DNA of 64,000 nucleotides from Mesobacillus jeotgali (GCF_031759225.1 NZ_CP134494.1:2478501-2542500), one strand, 5' to 3'; shown: positions 26,088 through 35,363, numbered from the stretch's first letter. Translations and numbers: made by a program. Notes: a model not told the origin generated them from the letters alone.

Positions 26088-26124
26088 AATAGACCGCAGA
26101 TAAATTACCTGCGGTCTGTTTTTA
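26088..26124. terminator. Bidirectional terminator, DUF4023 and helicase genes
   Basis: AGACCGCAG and CTGCGGTCT stem with a 9-nt loop, then GTTTTTAT on the plus strand. Confidence 0.8.
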
Positions 26125-26130
26125 TATCTG

Positions 26131-27681
26131 CTACCTGCTTCTGCGGCTGCTTGAACCGCCTCTTCTGGCTGTTCGGCCTCCTGGAGAGCTGGAACTCTGT
26201 CGCTCTCTGCCCTGTCTTTCCCGGGTAGGTCTTTCTCCAGTACTTCTTCTTGCTTTTTCATCACTCATCCTTCCACCTGAACGAGAAAGACTAGATTGCT
26301 GCCCTTCAGTATGGTTTCTACGTTCACGTCTTGATGAAGGCTGCTCCCTCTCTCTTCGGCCTGGACCATCATATCGAGCTTCGCGTCTATCTTCCGACCT
26401 TCTTCTCGAACCTGGATCTTTACTTATTTTTTCACCCCGGTGATCCCTTTCAGGGTTGTGATCATCCCGTCTTCTTGACCGAGTATTCTTACCCTTATAA
26501 TCACCCGATCTCTGTTTACTTTTTTTGCCGGTACGATCATCATCCGTTTGGGAATCACTTCTCTTGGCGTTCCCCATGTTTTTCTTTTCAATTCTTAAGT
26601 TGAGCTCTGTTTCGATTTGGTCCAACAAGGGCCTATCCTTTGGCGAATAAAATGTTAAAGCAAGCCCTTCACTGCCGGCCCTGCCGGTTCGCCCGATTCG
26701 ATGGATATAGCTCTCAGTATCCAGGGGAATGTCATAATTAAACACATGTGTTACACCTTCAACATCAAGCCCCCTTGCCGCAACATCTGTTGCGATCAGG
26801 TACTGGATCTTAGCTTCACGGAACTTTTTCATCACCTGTTCCCTTTTTGCCTGTGAAAGGTCCCCATGAAGCTCGTCACAATTAAAATGGTTCGATTTCA
26901 GAGCGTCATTCAACTTGCTAACCCTTCTTTTCGTACGGCAAAAAATCACGCCTAAAAAAGGCTGATATAATCTAAGTGATTCGATTAGATCATTCTGTTT
27001 TGCCCGGTCAGTTGTACTAATGGCAATTTGTTTAATATTTTCCAGCGGGGCCTGGTTTTTCTGAACCTGGATATATTCTGGTTTGAACATATGTTTTTTT
27101 GCTAACCGTTTGATTTCATCCGGCATTGTCGCTGAAAAAAGTAAGGTTTGCCTAGTTTTAGGGGTCTGCTTGATGATTTCTTCAACCTCATTCAGGAAAC
27201 CAATGTGAAGCATTTGGTCAGCCTCATCCAGTACAAGAAAAGCTGCATTTGAAAAATCAACCGTTTCCCTGCGGATATGGTCAAGCAATCTGCCGGGAGT
27301 ACCGATGACAATATGAATATTCTTCTTAAGCTTTTTAAGCTGTGATTCTACATCCTGCCCGCCATATACAGCAAGCACATTCATTCCTTCTATTCCCTCA
27401 ATCAGTTTTTTGATTTCATGTGTAATTTGCAATGCAAGCTCTCTAGTAGGAGTTACAATCAGGGCCTGTATATTAGATTGGTTAATATCGATTTTTTCCA
27501 GTATAGGCAGAACAAAAGCAAAGGTTTTTCCGGTACCCGTCTGGGATTGTGCAATAACATCGTTGCCATCGAGCAATAGCGGTATTGCTTTTTCCTGTAT
27601 TGGTGTTGGATTGGAAATTCCCTGCTGGTTAAGTGTTTCTGCAAGTAGTTCTGATATGCCTAGTGATCTAAACTGATTCAA
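26131..27681 (-). CDS. DEAD-box RNA helicase with long Arg-rich tail
   Basis: ATP-dependent RNA helicase. RecA core 1 (about 1-210) carries the Q motif GISNPTPIQ, Walker [24 protein letters not shown] and SAT. Core 2 (215-370) carries [14 protein letters not shown] and [10 protein letters not shown]. The last 140 residues are disordered and dominated by Arg, Ser, Gly, Asp and Glu with many RR and RGG-like steps, an RNA-binding tail. TTG start after AGGGA. The total of 516 residues matches cold-shock/ribosome-biogenesis helicases such as CshA, but the exact paralogue is uncertain. An unusually long upstream region may be a regulated leader. Confidence 0.9.
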   Translation of the reverse strand: MNQFRSLGISELLAETLNQQGISNPTPIQEKAIPLLLDGNDVIAQSQTGTGKTFAFVLPILEKIDINQSNIQALIVTPTRELALQITHEIKKLIEGIEGMNVLAVYGGQDVESQLKKLKKNIHIVIGTPGRLLDHIRRETVDFSNAAFLVLDEADQMLHIGFLNEVEEIIKQTPKTRQTLLFSATMPDEIKRLAKKHMFKPEYIQVQKNQAPLENIKQIAISTTDRAKQNDLIESLRLYQPFLGVIFCRTKRRVSKLNDALKSNHFNCDELHGDLSQAKREQVMKKFREAKIQYLIATDVAARGLDVEGVTHVFNYDIPLDTESYIHRIGRTGRAGSEGLALTFYSPKDRPLLDQIETELNLRIEKKNMGNAKRSDSQTDDDRTGKKSKQRSGDYKGKNTRSRRRDDHNPERDHRGEKISKDPGSRRRSEDRREARYDGPGRREREQPSSRRERRNHTEGQQSSLSRSGGRMSDEKARRSTGERPTRERQGRERQSSSSPGGRTARRGGSSSRRSR

Positions 27682-27983
27682 ATTTAATCCCTGCTTTCTT
27701 TAAAAGGCCGAATTTTACCGACCATCCTTATCATTATTGCTTTTAGTGAAGGAAAATATCAAGCCTGGATTGATTCATATACCTAAAGAAGTCTCTTGAT
27801 CAAGAAATTTCGGTATCGTACCCTTATGCGGGCTGATTCCTCTTCATAAGTCTTCCGTTCGACCGTCCGTCCTGTACATTATGCGTCAGGCTTTGTCTGT
27901 TTGGGTAAAATAATATTATTATGTGGATTTTAAATTTTGCCTGTGGTACGATTTACTAATTGAAGAATAGGAAGTGATTAAAA
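27682..27983. other. Divergent region; possible long helicase leader
   Basis: No gene. It contains a 12-bp palindrome TCTTGATCAAGA (27794-27805) and a GC-richer stretch at 27810-27895. On the minus strand these would lie in a leader of up to about 200 nt before the helicase. No terminator-like hairpin was identified. Confidence 0.35.
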
Positions 27984-28358
27984 GTGATTAAAATTGAACT
28001 GCCAGCACCAGATGTAGTCATCACACGAAGCAAGCAATTAGGAGAAAAGGTTGAAGCGGTCATCAGCAGCGAATATGGTTTTACCGATTACCACCGTATT
28101 CCCAGGGATAAAGGCGGAATCATCTTGTTTTTCAACGCGGACGACGAATTGATGTTCGTAGGGAAAGCCCGCAAGCTTAGACCACGCGTAAAAAAACATT
28201 TTGAGGATAATGTATCCCCTATCAAAAACCATCGTCATGAAGTCAACAAGATTGCTGTCATTACAGTGGTCGATCCGGTAGACAGAGAAATTTATGAAAC
28301 CTATGCCATCAACGTACTTAAAGCCAAGTATAATGTCGATAAGGTATTCTATAAATAA
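27984..28358 (+). CDS. UvrC-like GIY-YIG domain protein
   Basis: A stand-alone 124-residue GIY-YIG-type protein like the N-terminal nuclease domain of UvrC. The core strands read GGIILFFNADDELMFVGKA, equivalent to GIY and YIG, followed by the basic helix KLRPRVKKHFED with the conserved Arg, and the YETYAINVLKAKYN segment with a Glu near the metal site. The GIY and YIG tyrosines are Phe, as in some members, so nuclease activity is uncertain. GTG start, 7 nt after AGGAAGTG. It is a single gene with its own terminator. Confidence 0.8.
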   Translation: MIKIELPAPDVVITRSKQLGEKVEAVISSEYGFTDYHRIPRDKGGIILFFNADDELMFVGKARKLRPRVKKHFEDNVSPIKNHRHEVNKIAVITVVDPVDREIYETYAINVLKAKYNVDKVFYK

Positions 28359-28388
28359 GAAGAGCCTGATTACAGGCTCTTCTTATTA
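28355..28388. terminator. Shared terminator of GIY-YIG gene and desR
   Basis: AAGAAGAGCCTG/CAGGCTCTTCTT with a 4-nt loop. It serves both converging transcripts and overlaps the desR stop. Confidence 0.85.
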
Positions 28389-28985
28389 CTTAAACCATCC
28401 TTTTTCCTTTGATTGAGTGATTGCTTCAATCCTGTTGGTCACTTGAAGCTTATCTAAGATCGTTGAGATATAATTACGGACGGTACCTGTCGTAATACTT
28501 AATTCTCCTGCAATTTCTTTCGTATTCTTCCCGTCGGCAACGAGCCCAAGCACTTCCATTTCCCGGTCAGTCAGCGGATTTTCTTCGCTATATACATCGT
28601 CCATCAGTTCAGGGGCGTATATCCGTCTTCCCCCCATTACGCTGCGAATCGAGCTTGCAAGCTCTTCAGATGGACTATCCTTTAATAAGTACCCGCTCAC
28701 ACCAGCTTTCAACGCTCTCTGAAAATATCCAGAACGCGCAAAAGTTGTCAGTATAATCACCTTGCATCCCAGGCCTTTCAATTCTTCCGCTGCTTCCAGC
28801 CCTGTTTTCCCAGGCATTTCAATATCCATGACACATACGTCCGGTTTAAGCTCTTTTGCAAGAGCAACAGCTTCCTCTCCGTTGCTCGCCTTGCCCACAA
28901 CTTCCATATCATCCTCAAGACTCAACAGAGAGCCTAATGCCCCCAGGAGCATGCGCTGGTCCTCCGCAATGACAATTTTAATCAT
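28386..28985 (-). CDS. desR: Response regulator DesR
   Basis: Cytoplasmic partner of DesK that activates the desaturase gene when membranes become too rigid. The receiver domain (1-120) has the acidic pocket EDQ at 8-10, the phosphoacceptor Asp54 in VMDIEMPG, and Lys102 region YLLKDSPSE. A LuxR/NarL-type HTH (about 135-199) reads LTDREMEVLGLVADGKNTKEIA. Length and phosphorylation position match B. subtilis DesR. It overlaps desK by 4 nt (ATGA). Confidence 0.94.
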   Translation of the reverse strand: MIKIVIAEDQRMLLGALGSLLSLEDDMEVVGKASNGEEAVALAKELKPDVCVMDIEMPGKTGLEAAEELKGLGCKVIILTTFARSGYFQRALKAGVSGYLLKDSPSEELASSIRSVMGGRRIYAPELMDDVYSEENPLTDREMEVLGLVADGKNTKEIAGELSITTGTVRNYISTILDKLQVTNRIEAITQSKEKGWFK

Positions 28986-30121
28986 ATCAGATCCTCCCTG
29001 CCAGTTTGTTTCAATACTTTTGGTATCTTGATTACTAGAGTTGTTCCATCTTCAGAAAGAATCTCGAGTGTGCCATTCACGAATTCCAGTCTTTCCCGCA
29101 TTCCCTGAAGACCGCTCCCTTTATATAAGTCTTCGTCGGCAATATTCCCCACGCCATTGTCGCTTACTTGCGCAAACAATTCCTGTTCACTTTGCTTTAT
29201 GGATATGCTGCACGCTGATGCCTTACTATGCTTAACAATATTCGTCACGGCCTCTTTTAAACACATACTCAAGATGTTTTCAGATAGCAAAGACACATTA
29301 TTGAGATTGAATTCCTCTTCATTGCCGATAAACTCGATTTCAGCTGCTTTTAGCATCTGCCTGACGTGAACCAGTTCGTCACGGACCCGGATTCCTCTCA
29401 TTTCAGCAACCATTTTCCTTACCTCATTCAAAGCCGTCCTGGCAGTCTGCTGGACATCTTTCAATTCTTCTTTTACCAGTTCAGGATCTTTATTGATCAG
29501 CTTCCTCGCTAAGTCGCTTTTCAGTCCGATCAAAGACAGCTTTTGGCCGAGTGTATCGTGCAGATCACGGGCTATCCTTTGCCGCTCTTCCAGTTTAACC
29601 AACTCTGAGATCCGCTTGTTCGCATCCTCAAGCTTTTCTTCCAGCTCTCCTCGTTCGTTTTTGTTATGGATACTGAACGGAAGAAGGATGACACCAATCC
29701 ATACAATCACGATGATCGGCAGCTGTCTGATGAAAAAGTCTTCTTGCAGGACAATTTCAAAATTGATCACAATCGAAGTCCCAACTAGATGGATGAAATA
29801 CAGAACCAGGAATGGAATCCGGTCCTTGATGTTCCCAATGAAATATGCAATGAAAAAAGCGAAATATATGTAACTGAACAAACTTGTTGACGCAATTGAA
29901 ATACCTATCAAAATACAAGTCCAAAGATATACCGTCCAGCCTTTTGAAATAAAGGCGAGCCAATAGACGAGAAAGAACAAAAGAGTCAGAATGATACCGA
30001 CAACTTTGCCTACCGTCGTTGGCATCTGCCAAATGAAGTAAAAAGGCAGTATTCCTAGAATGGTCCAGATGTATGGAGAAATCCCCGTAATCCTAAGCGA
30101 ATTAAAAAACTTTTTGATCAT
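28982..30121 (-). CDS. desK: Membrane-fluidity sensor histidine kinase DesK
   Basis: Membrane thermosensor that phosphorylates DesR on cooling and dephosphorylates it when warm. From the ATG at 30121 (AAGAGG 6 nt upstream) it has 379 residues: four or five membrane segments (about 15-150), a linker coiled coil, and the H-box RQRIARDLHDTLGQKLSLI with His188, the same number as in B. subtilis DesK. The ATPase domain has N-box KEAVTNIVKHSKA and G-box DNGVGN plus GSGLQGMRERL. The frame continues 17 codons upstream without a ribosome-binding site. Confidence 0.94.
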   Translation of the reverse strand: MIKKFFNSLRITGISPYIWTILGILPFYFIWQMPTTVGKVVGIILTLLFFLVYWLAFISKGWTVYLWTCILIGISIASTSLFSYIYFAFFIAYFIGNIKDRIPFLVLYFIHLVGTSIVINFEIVLQEDFFIRQLPIIVIVWIGVILLPFSIHNKNERGELEEKLEDANKRISELVKLEERQRIARDLHDTLGQKLSLIGLKSDLARKLINKDPELVKEELKDVQQTARTALNEVRKMVAEMRGIRVRDELVHVRQMLKAAEIEFIGNEEEFNLNNVSLLSENILSMCLKEAVTNIVKHSKASACSISIKQSEQELFAQVSDNGVGNIADEDLYKGSGLQGMRERLEFVNGTLEILSEDGTTLVIKIPKVLKQTGREDLI

Positions 30122-30315
30122 ATCAAACCTCTTTTTTATGGCTCTTTCCGCAAACCCTGTTGCTTCCTCCACCTAATATCACCTTAAAAAGAGCATCCAC
30201 CTCTTGTTAACGGCGAGAGAAGAAAAATATTCAAACAATAATTAATGGGAAAATAGCCCTTTTATACGTATCTGCTCTTATTTTAACATATGTAAAATCT
30301 GACAGCTTACAAAAA

Positions 30316-30362
30316 ATGACTCCCCTTATTCCAGTATGAATCATACTGGACCAAGGGGAGTT
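30316..30362 (-). terminator. Hairpin terminator between des and desK
   Basis: ACTCCCCTT, CCAGTATG and their complements form a long interrupted stem with loop AAT. The minus strand continues CATTTTTTG. It lies just after the des stop, so desKR is reached by read-through or has its own promoter. Confidence 0.8.
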
Positions 30363-30366
30363 GTGA

Positions 30367-31401
30367 TTATAGTTCAGGCTTTGTCTGAGCAGTTAATTTA
30401 CCATTGTGCTTATAGGCTTTCATTTCCTTGAAGCTGATAAACTGCTTATTCTTTTCATCCCACAAACGGAATTTCAATGAAGTTAAGCTTGTAGAAAGTG
30501 TGATTGTCGGCACATTTTGCAAAGGCTTAGTATTCTTGTGGACCTCTTCAAGCTTATAATTTGGAACCCTAGGGCTTAAATGGTGCACATGGTGGTAGCC
30601 GATGTTACCAGTAATCCACTGAAGCACTTTAGGAAGCTGATAATATGAGCTACCCTCGACAGCAGCCCGCAAGTATTCCCAATCCTTATCGGCTTCGAAA
30701 TATGAATCCTCAAAAGTATGCTGTACATAGAATAACCAGATGCCAAACATTCCAGCGATGAAGAAGATTGGACCTTCTACCATTAAGAATGCTTTCCAGC
30801 CAATAGCCCATATCAAAAGACCAGAAATTCCAAAGATCAACACATTCGTTAGATAGGTGTTCAAGCGCTCCTTCATCCTCGCACCTTTCCGGTTGAAACG
30901 GTTCGTAATCAAAACGATATATATCGGCCCGAGTACAAACATCACAAATGGATTGCGGTACATTCTGTATGCAAGTTTTTTCCACATTGGAGCAGCCATA
31001 TATTCGTCAACTGTCAATACCCAAATGTCGCCTGTCCCACGCTTGTCCAAGTTGCTGCTTGTTGCGTGGTGGACAGAGTGTTCATGGCCCCACTGGCTAT
31101 AAGGGAACAATGTCAGAACACCGGTGAGCGTACCAACCACTTTATTTGCTGTACGATTTTTGAAAAATGAATGATGCGTACAGTCATGGAAGATAATGAA
31201 AATCCGGATCATGAAACCAGCTGCAAGAACAGCGATTCCAAGAGTTAACAAATAGGAAATCTCAAGGCTTTGGTAGGCCAGAAACCATAAAACTAAAAAT
31301 GGAATGACCGTATTGATTATTTGAATGATACTATCTTTAATGTTAGAACTTTCATAAGGGGCGACCTGTTTTCTAAGTTCTTTTGCGTTGTGAGTTGCCA
31401 T
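30367..31401 (-). CDS. des: Phospholipid (delta-5) fatty acid desaturase Des
   Basis: Membrane-bound di-iron desaturase that introduces a double bond into the acyl chains of existing phospholipids to restore fluidity in the cold. The three histidine clusters are present: HDCTHH (72-77), HEHSVHH (106-112) and HHVHH (about residue 275). Four membrane segments surround them. At 344 residues the length matches B. subtilis Des. AGGGG lies 13 nt upstream of the ATG. Upstream is a DesR-type operator; downstream come the hairpin and desKR. Confidence 0.95.
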   Translation of the reverse strand: MATHNAKELRKQVAPYESSNIKDSIIQIINTVIPFLVLWFLAYQSLEISYLLTLGIAVLAAGFMIRIFIIFHDCTHHSFFKNRTANKVVGTLTGVLTLFPYSQWGHEHSVHHATSSNLDKRGTGDIWVLTVDEYMAAPMWKKLAYRMYRNPFVMFVLGPIYIVLITNRFNRKGARMKERLNTYLTNVLIFGISGLLIWAIGWKAFLMVEGPIFFIAGMFGIWLFYVQHTFEDSYFEADKDWEYLRAAVEGSSYYQLPKVLQWITGNIGYHHVHHLSPRVPNYKLEEVHKNTKPLQNVPTITLSTSLTSLKFRLWDEKNKQFISFKEMKAYKHNGKLTAQTKPEL

Positions 31402-31441
31402 CTTGATATTAATTCCCCTTTCGGATTTGTTAGTTAACCAA

Positions 31442-31470
31442 ATTATAAATAAGGGAAAGGATTCTGTGCA
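31442..31470 (-). promoter_or_regulatory. des promoter
   Basis: On the minus strand TGCACA (31470-31465), 17 bp, TATAAT (31447-31442). The -35 box is poor, as expected for a promoter needing an activator. Confidence 0.65.
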
Positions 31471-31478
31471 GTAGCAGG

Positions 31479-31508
31479 TGTCATGTATGACACATGATAA
31501 ATGTCATG
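31479..31508. promoter_or_regulatory. Probable DesR binding region
   Basis: A perfect palindrome TGTCATGTATGACA (31479-31492) is followed by another TGTCATG half-site (31502-31508). It sits immediately upstream of the des -35 box, where an activator should bind. Confidence 0.75.
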
Positions 31509-31733
31509 TTTTGATAATTTTCTTCTTTAAATCCTTGATTTAACAACGTTTTTCTTTTGTGACCAGGTAATAATATTTGTTGATATTTTTTTATTCAGCC
31601 ATTTATTCGATAAAAAAGAGATATGTAGGTAAAGTCTTCTTAAAGATAGTTAACCCCCCTTTTACTGAAGTAATCACTTTTCACCTGAAAAAGTACCACT
31701 TAAAATTCAAAATTAAACACGAAATTCATGTTT

Positions 31734-32033
31734 TTAGAATTTATCTTCTTTAAACCAGGCGTTTTTTCTTGGAGCCACATTTTTAGCCCTGATTGAATAC
31801 TCATCCATCCATCCAAAATAGCTGCCACTGCCACTTGAGTTAATGAGGATCTCATCAAAAGTAGGAGGATAAGGGTTCTTCCTCATATGCAGTGCCAGTT
31901 TCTTGAATACGATGCCATAATCCATCAATTCACAGCAGGCCATCCACCTCAGTACCGTATCATTTTTGAATGTTACAAGCGGATATACATTTTCAATAAG
32001 ATTTAAAAGCTTATATGTGTCTAACTTTGTCAT
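31734..32033 (-). CDS. Small protein resembling helicase loader/inhibitor G39P
   Basis: A 99-residue protein. Residues 1-58 (KLLNLIENVYPLVTFKN and KLALHMRKNPYPPTFDEIL) resemble the N-terminal helical domain of phage G39P-type replicative-helicase loader/inhibitors. The rest is a short polar tail. The ATG at 32033 lies 8 nt after AAGGAG; the longer frame to 32063 includes this ribosome-binding site and is rejected. No phage genes surround it, so it may be a domesticated copy. The family match is from memory and tentative. Confidence 0.6.
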   Translation of the reverse strand: MTKLDTYKLLNLIENVYPLVTFKNDTVLRWMACCELMDYGIVFKKLALHMRKNPYPPTFDEILINSSGSGSYFGWMDEYSIRAKNVAPRKNAWFKEDKF

Positions 32034-32169
32034 AGGCCATGCTCCTTTTTTAGGAAAATCCACAATATTAGATTTTTTCCATGATCGCTGGAAAGATACA
32101 TTAATTCATGTTCAAATTAACCTTTTACCTGTAATATTGGTCAAAAGAGACATAAGAAGGTGAAAAATT

Positions 32170-33000
32170 GTGAAAACAGCAATTGTGACAGGCTCCTCTA
32201 GTGGCTTCGGAGAATTGATTGCCATCGAACTGGCTAAAACCGGTTTCCAGGTAATCGCAACTATGCGAAACCTCAATAAAAAAGAACACTTGCTGAAACT
32301 TGCAGAAGCTGAAGAAGTGAAAGACAAGATTACCATTTATCAATTGGATGTAACAAGGCACGAAACGATCGAGAAATTCAAAGAGTACATACAATGCCTT
32401 GATTCTGTGGATTTGCTCGTTAACAATGCTGGCTATGCTCAGGGGGGATTTTCCGAGGAACTTTCAGTGGGTGAATATCGAACACAATTTGAAACGAACT
32501 TTTTTGGGGTTATTGCCGTCACAAACGCAATCCTTCCTTACATGCGTAAGCAAGGATCAGGTAGAATCATAAATATGAGCAGCATCAGCGGAAGATTTGG
32601 ATTCCCAGGATTGTCTGCCTATGTTTCTTCAAAACATGCTCTTGAGGGTTACAGTGAAAGCTTAAGGCTAGAGCTAAAACCCTTGGGAATAGATGTAGTC
32701 CTTATCGAACCCGGTTCATACAAAACAAACATATGGCAAAGTATCGAAAATGTATCATTATCCAATGAGTCACCATATGAGTTAATGAAAGACTCCATCT
32801 TAAAAATACTAACAACCGGCCAAGATTCTTATGGAAATCCGCACGATGTTGCAAGGCTTGCAGCGCAAATTGCATCAAACGAAAACACACCAACCCTAAG
32901 ATACCCTATTGGAAAAGGTGTCAAGAACATGATTCAGTTAAAGAACTTCCTTCCTTGGAAAACAATCGAAAGAATCCTTTTGAAAAAATTGAAGATATAA
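32170..33000 (+). CDS. Short-chain dehydrogenase/reductase (SDR)
   Basis: Classical NAD(P)-dependent oxidoreductase, 276 residues. Cofactor motif TGSSSGFG at the N-terminus, NNAGYA, the catalytic Ser in NMSSISGRFG, and YVSSK with the catalytic Tyr and Lys. The following VLIEPGSYKTNIW is typical of the 17-beta-HSD/retinol-dehydrogenase-like group. GTG start with GGTG 7 nt upstream. A dispersed repeat carrying a terminator-like hairpin begins 8 bp after the stop. The substrate is unknown. Confidence 0.9.
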   Translation: MKTAIVTGSSSGFGELIAIELAKTGFQVIATMRNLNKKEHLLKLAEAEEVKDKITIYQLDVTRHETIEKFKEYIQCLDSVDLLVNNAGYAQGGFSEELSVGEYRTQFETNFFGVIAVTNAILPYMRKQGSGRIINMSSISGRFGFPGLSAYVSSKHALEGYSESLRLELKPLGIDVVLIEPGSYKTNIWQSIENVSLSNESPYELMKDSILKILTTGQDSYGNPHDVARLAAQIASNENTPTLRYPIGKGVKNMIQLKNFLPWKTIERILLKKLKI

Positions 33001-33007
33001 TGTGATA

Positions 33008-33194
33008 ATAAACGGAGAAATTCCGCTTAATTTGGAAACGACCCTTAATTCCTTGAAAATAAGGGTCGTTTTTCCGTTTATTTCATCCAAAACATTGGAT
33101 TTTGTCTTTTTTATAGCTGTTAACCGAATATATCCGCTTATTTCCGCTTCTTAAGCATCCTCTATATACAACAACCGGAAATTCTCCGCTAATG
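33008..33194 (+). repeat. 187-bp dispersed repeat, copy B
   Basis: Same length and orientation as 14621-14807. Its hairpin GACCCTTAATT/AAATAAGGGTC at 33040-33068 differs from copy A by a paired change (C:G to A:T), and is followed by GTTTTTCCG. The ends CGGAGAAATTCCG and CCGGAAATTCTCCG are inverted relative to each other. It fills most of the otherwise empty stretch 33001-33404. Confidence 0.8.
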
Positions 33195-33404
33195 AAATCG
33201 AGAATCAGCACAGATTGTTAACAGAGTTACTATTTAACAGGAACTGGAAATCCGAGAAGTTACTTGCCGAACAAGTGCTTAATTTGCCAACAACGTCAAA
33301 GTGGGGATATTTAAAGGCATTTTATATCAAAAAAAATCTCATTGCGAAAAAAGGATTTTTTTACCACAAGGAAGAAATTTAATAAGTCTGGAAGGAGAAT
33401 AACT

Positions 33405-34331
33405 ATGAAAAATGGATTTTGGCTACTAAAGAAAGCCATAACTAAAGCACTTTATAGTTTGGCATTGATAGGAACTTCCTTGCTTGGTATAGCGTCTCTA
33501 CTTTCTTTCACAGCATTATTTAACTTTGATAGAAAGAATGGTGAACATTTAGCACTATCGATTGATGGATTTCTGCAGCAATTTCAAATGATCTTCAGTC
33601 AATTATTAGATTTCAGCTTCAACAGTGTTTTAGATTACGCAAAAAACCCTAATGTTTTGGATGGATTTGTGAATTCTTATCAGGTACTTGGCATATCACT
33701 GGCTACAATCATCCTACTGGGTAGTATGATCGGATTCCTGGTCATACTATCGCCTATAAAGCTAAGGAAAAGATTGCATCATTTTTTGGATCATTTTGAA
33801 GGGCTTCCCGATCTTCTGTTTATTTTCATTATAAATATGATGAATATCTATCTGTTGAAGGAATTTAACTTTAAAATTTTTCCTATGTACGGCTTTGGAT
33901 CTTCACAACCAATAGCATTTCCTGTCATCGTTACATCTTTCTTGCCTGCCATCCTTTATGGCTTATATCTCATAAAATGTATGGAAGAGGAGGAACATGC
34001 TCATTACGTTCATTTAGGATTTTCCAAGGGTTTATCCAGGTCCTACTTATATTTTGCTTACATACTTCGGAATATCCTGCCAGTTTTAACTCTTAAATTC
34101 CGGATCATTCTTTATATGCTGCTCTCCAACCTGATCCTGGTTGAGCATATGTACCATTATGAGATGACTCTTACAAACCAGATTCTTTATCAGGTTTTCA
34201 GGGGTGAACATGTATTGCCGCTAATCTATGGAATTGGCATTTTGATTCTCCCAATAATCATATTCGAGTCTCTTATGAAACTAGTAGTCAGACAGACTGT
34301 GATCAGGAAAAGAGGAGAATTCCAGTTATGA
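33405..34331 (+). CDS. Divergent OppB-like ABC permease
   Basis: A 308-residue membrane protein with the OppB layout: one N-terminal segment, a long loop (about 40-95), then five segments. The coupling loop is recognisable but diverged (HYVHLGFSKGLSRSYLYFAYILRNILPVLT). GGAAGGAG lies 8 nt before the ATG at 33405; the frame is open upstream to 33342. It overlaps the next permease by 4 nt. No ATPase or binding protein is adjacent, so it either borrows subunits from another peptide system or has another role. Confidence 0.8.
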   Translation: MKNGFWLLKKAITKALYSLALIGTSLLGIASLLSFTALFNFDRKNGEHLALSIDGFLQQFQMIFSQLLDFSFNSVLDYAKNPNVLDGFVNSYQVLGISLATIILLGSMIGFLVILSPIKLRKRLHHFLDHFEGLPDLLFIFIINMMNIYLLKEFNFKIFPMYGFGSSQPIAFPVIVTSFLPAILYGLYLIKCMEEEEHAHYVHLGFSKGLSRSYLYFAYILRNILPVLTLKFRIILYMLLSNLILVEHMYHYEMTLTNQILYQVFRGEHVLPLIYGIGILILPIIIFESLMKLVVRQTVIRKRGEFQL

Positions 34332-35347
34332 GATTGCGAACATATCAAAGAACGAAAATCAGCCTTGGGATCTTGCTGGTCTTATTGATCGCCAGTATTT
34401 TATACGATTATATCGGTCCGGAGGATTATCGCTCGATGCTTGACCAACTATATGACAACAACGGAAACGTCCTGGAAAATCCGCCTTATCCACCTAGTAA
34501 AGAATATATCCTGGGGACTGACCGTGATGGACGGGATAATTTGCTATTGATCCTTGATGGTTTAAAATATACCATCGCGGCCGTATTGATTGTATCTCTA
34601 GCAAGAGTAGCACTCGGTGCAGCAATGGGAATAATCACGGAAACATGGGCACCCTTCATTAAACCATTTGTCCAGGCTTTCTTCCTGCCGTTTCAATATA
34701 TTCCTTTACTGCTGCTCGCTGTGATTTTAATGGATGCTGTCATATTTACTTTTAACGAAATACCCGTTATCGTCAAAATCGAATACCAGTTGATTGTATT
34801 ATTCCTTCTCGGCTTTCCGGCGGTATTTTTCTTCACCGCAGATTTAGTGAAAGAAATCAGCACGAAATCATACGTGACAAGTTCAGCACTGTTAGGGGGA
34901 AGTAAATTTCATATTATAAAGATACAAATCCTGCCTCATTTAAAACCGCATTTGGTCTTATTAATTGTCCAACAGGTTCTACAAACATTGCAGATTTTGA
35001 TGGGATTAGCTCTATTCCAGCTCTTTCTCGGTGGACGTCATGAGGAAAAGATATATAATACGCATTATCCTAAAAGCATTACCAATGAACTTGCGGGCCT
35101 TACAGGACAAAATTTCTGGACTCTTAAGAGTGCACCATGGGTAGCATTCAGTTCCCTGGGCTTGCTGCTGATTATTTTCATTCTTGTTATTGTAATTAAA
35201 AATGAAATAATCACTAATATGGAAAGCCAAACAACCCAATCCGGCATATCTGTTCCTAAAATAAAGCAACGGGATCTCGAAGGAGACGCGGGTAACATAA
35301 CTCCTGCAAAATTCATCCCAATCAAACAAAAGGTGCTCGATCAATAG
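34328..35347 (+). CDS. Divergent OppC-like ABC permease
   Basis: A 339-residue partner of the preceding permease. The OppC-type signature GTDRDGRD occurs near residue 63 after the first membrane segment, and the coupling loop is SSALLGGSKFHIIKIQILPHLKP. The C-terminus has an extra hydrophilic tail of about 45 residues beyond the last membrane segment. The start ATGA overlaps the upstream stop. The stop lies inside a terminator hairpin. Substrate unknown; peptides or nickel are usual for the family. Confidence 0.8.
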   Translation: MRLRTYQRTKISLGILLVLLIASILYDYIGPEDYRSMLDQLYDNNGNVLENPPYPPSKEYILGTDRDGRDNLLLILDGLKYTIAAVLIVSLARVALGAAMGIITETWAPFIKPFVQAFFLPFQYIPLLLLAVILMDAVIFTFNEIPVIVKIEYQLIVLFLLGFPAVFFFTADLVKEISTKSYVTSSALLGGSKFHIIKIQILPHLKPHLVLLIVQQVLQTLQILMGLALFQLFLGGRHEEKIYNTHYPKSITNELAGLTGQNFWTLKSAPWVAFSSLGLLLIIFILVIVIKNEIITNMESQTTQSGISVPKIKQRDLEGDAGNITPAKFIPIKQKVLDQ

Positions 35348-35361
35348 ATCGGCACCTTTTA
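35327..35361. terminator. Shared terminator, permease pair and YhhQ-type gene
   Basis: AAAAGGTGC(T)CGATC pairs with GATCGGCACCTTTT with one bulged base, followed by AT and Ts. Confidence 0.75.
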
Positions 35362-35363
35362 TC

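Larger units (their letters stand above)
31402..31733. other. des upstream region
   Basis: Apart from the des promoter and DesR sites the stretch 31509-31733 is AT-rich and empty of convincing genes or hairpins. Confidence 0.5.

Noticed and set aside
31734..32033. Prophage remnant suggested by the G39P-like protein
   Set aside because: No integrase, capsid, lysis or other phage genes lie nearby and the flanking genes are ordinary chromosomal ones.
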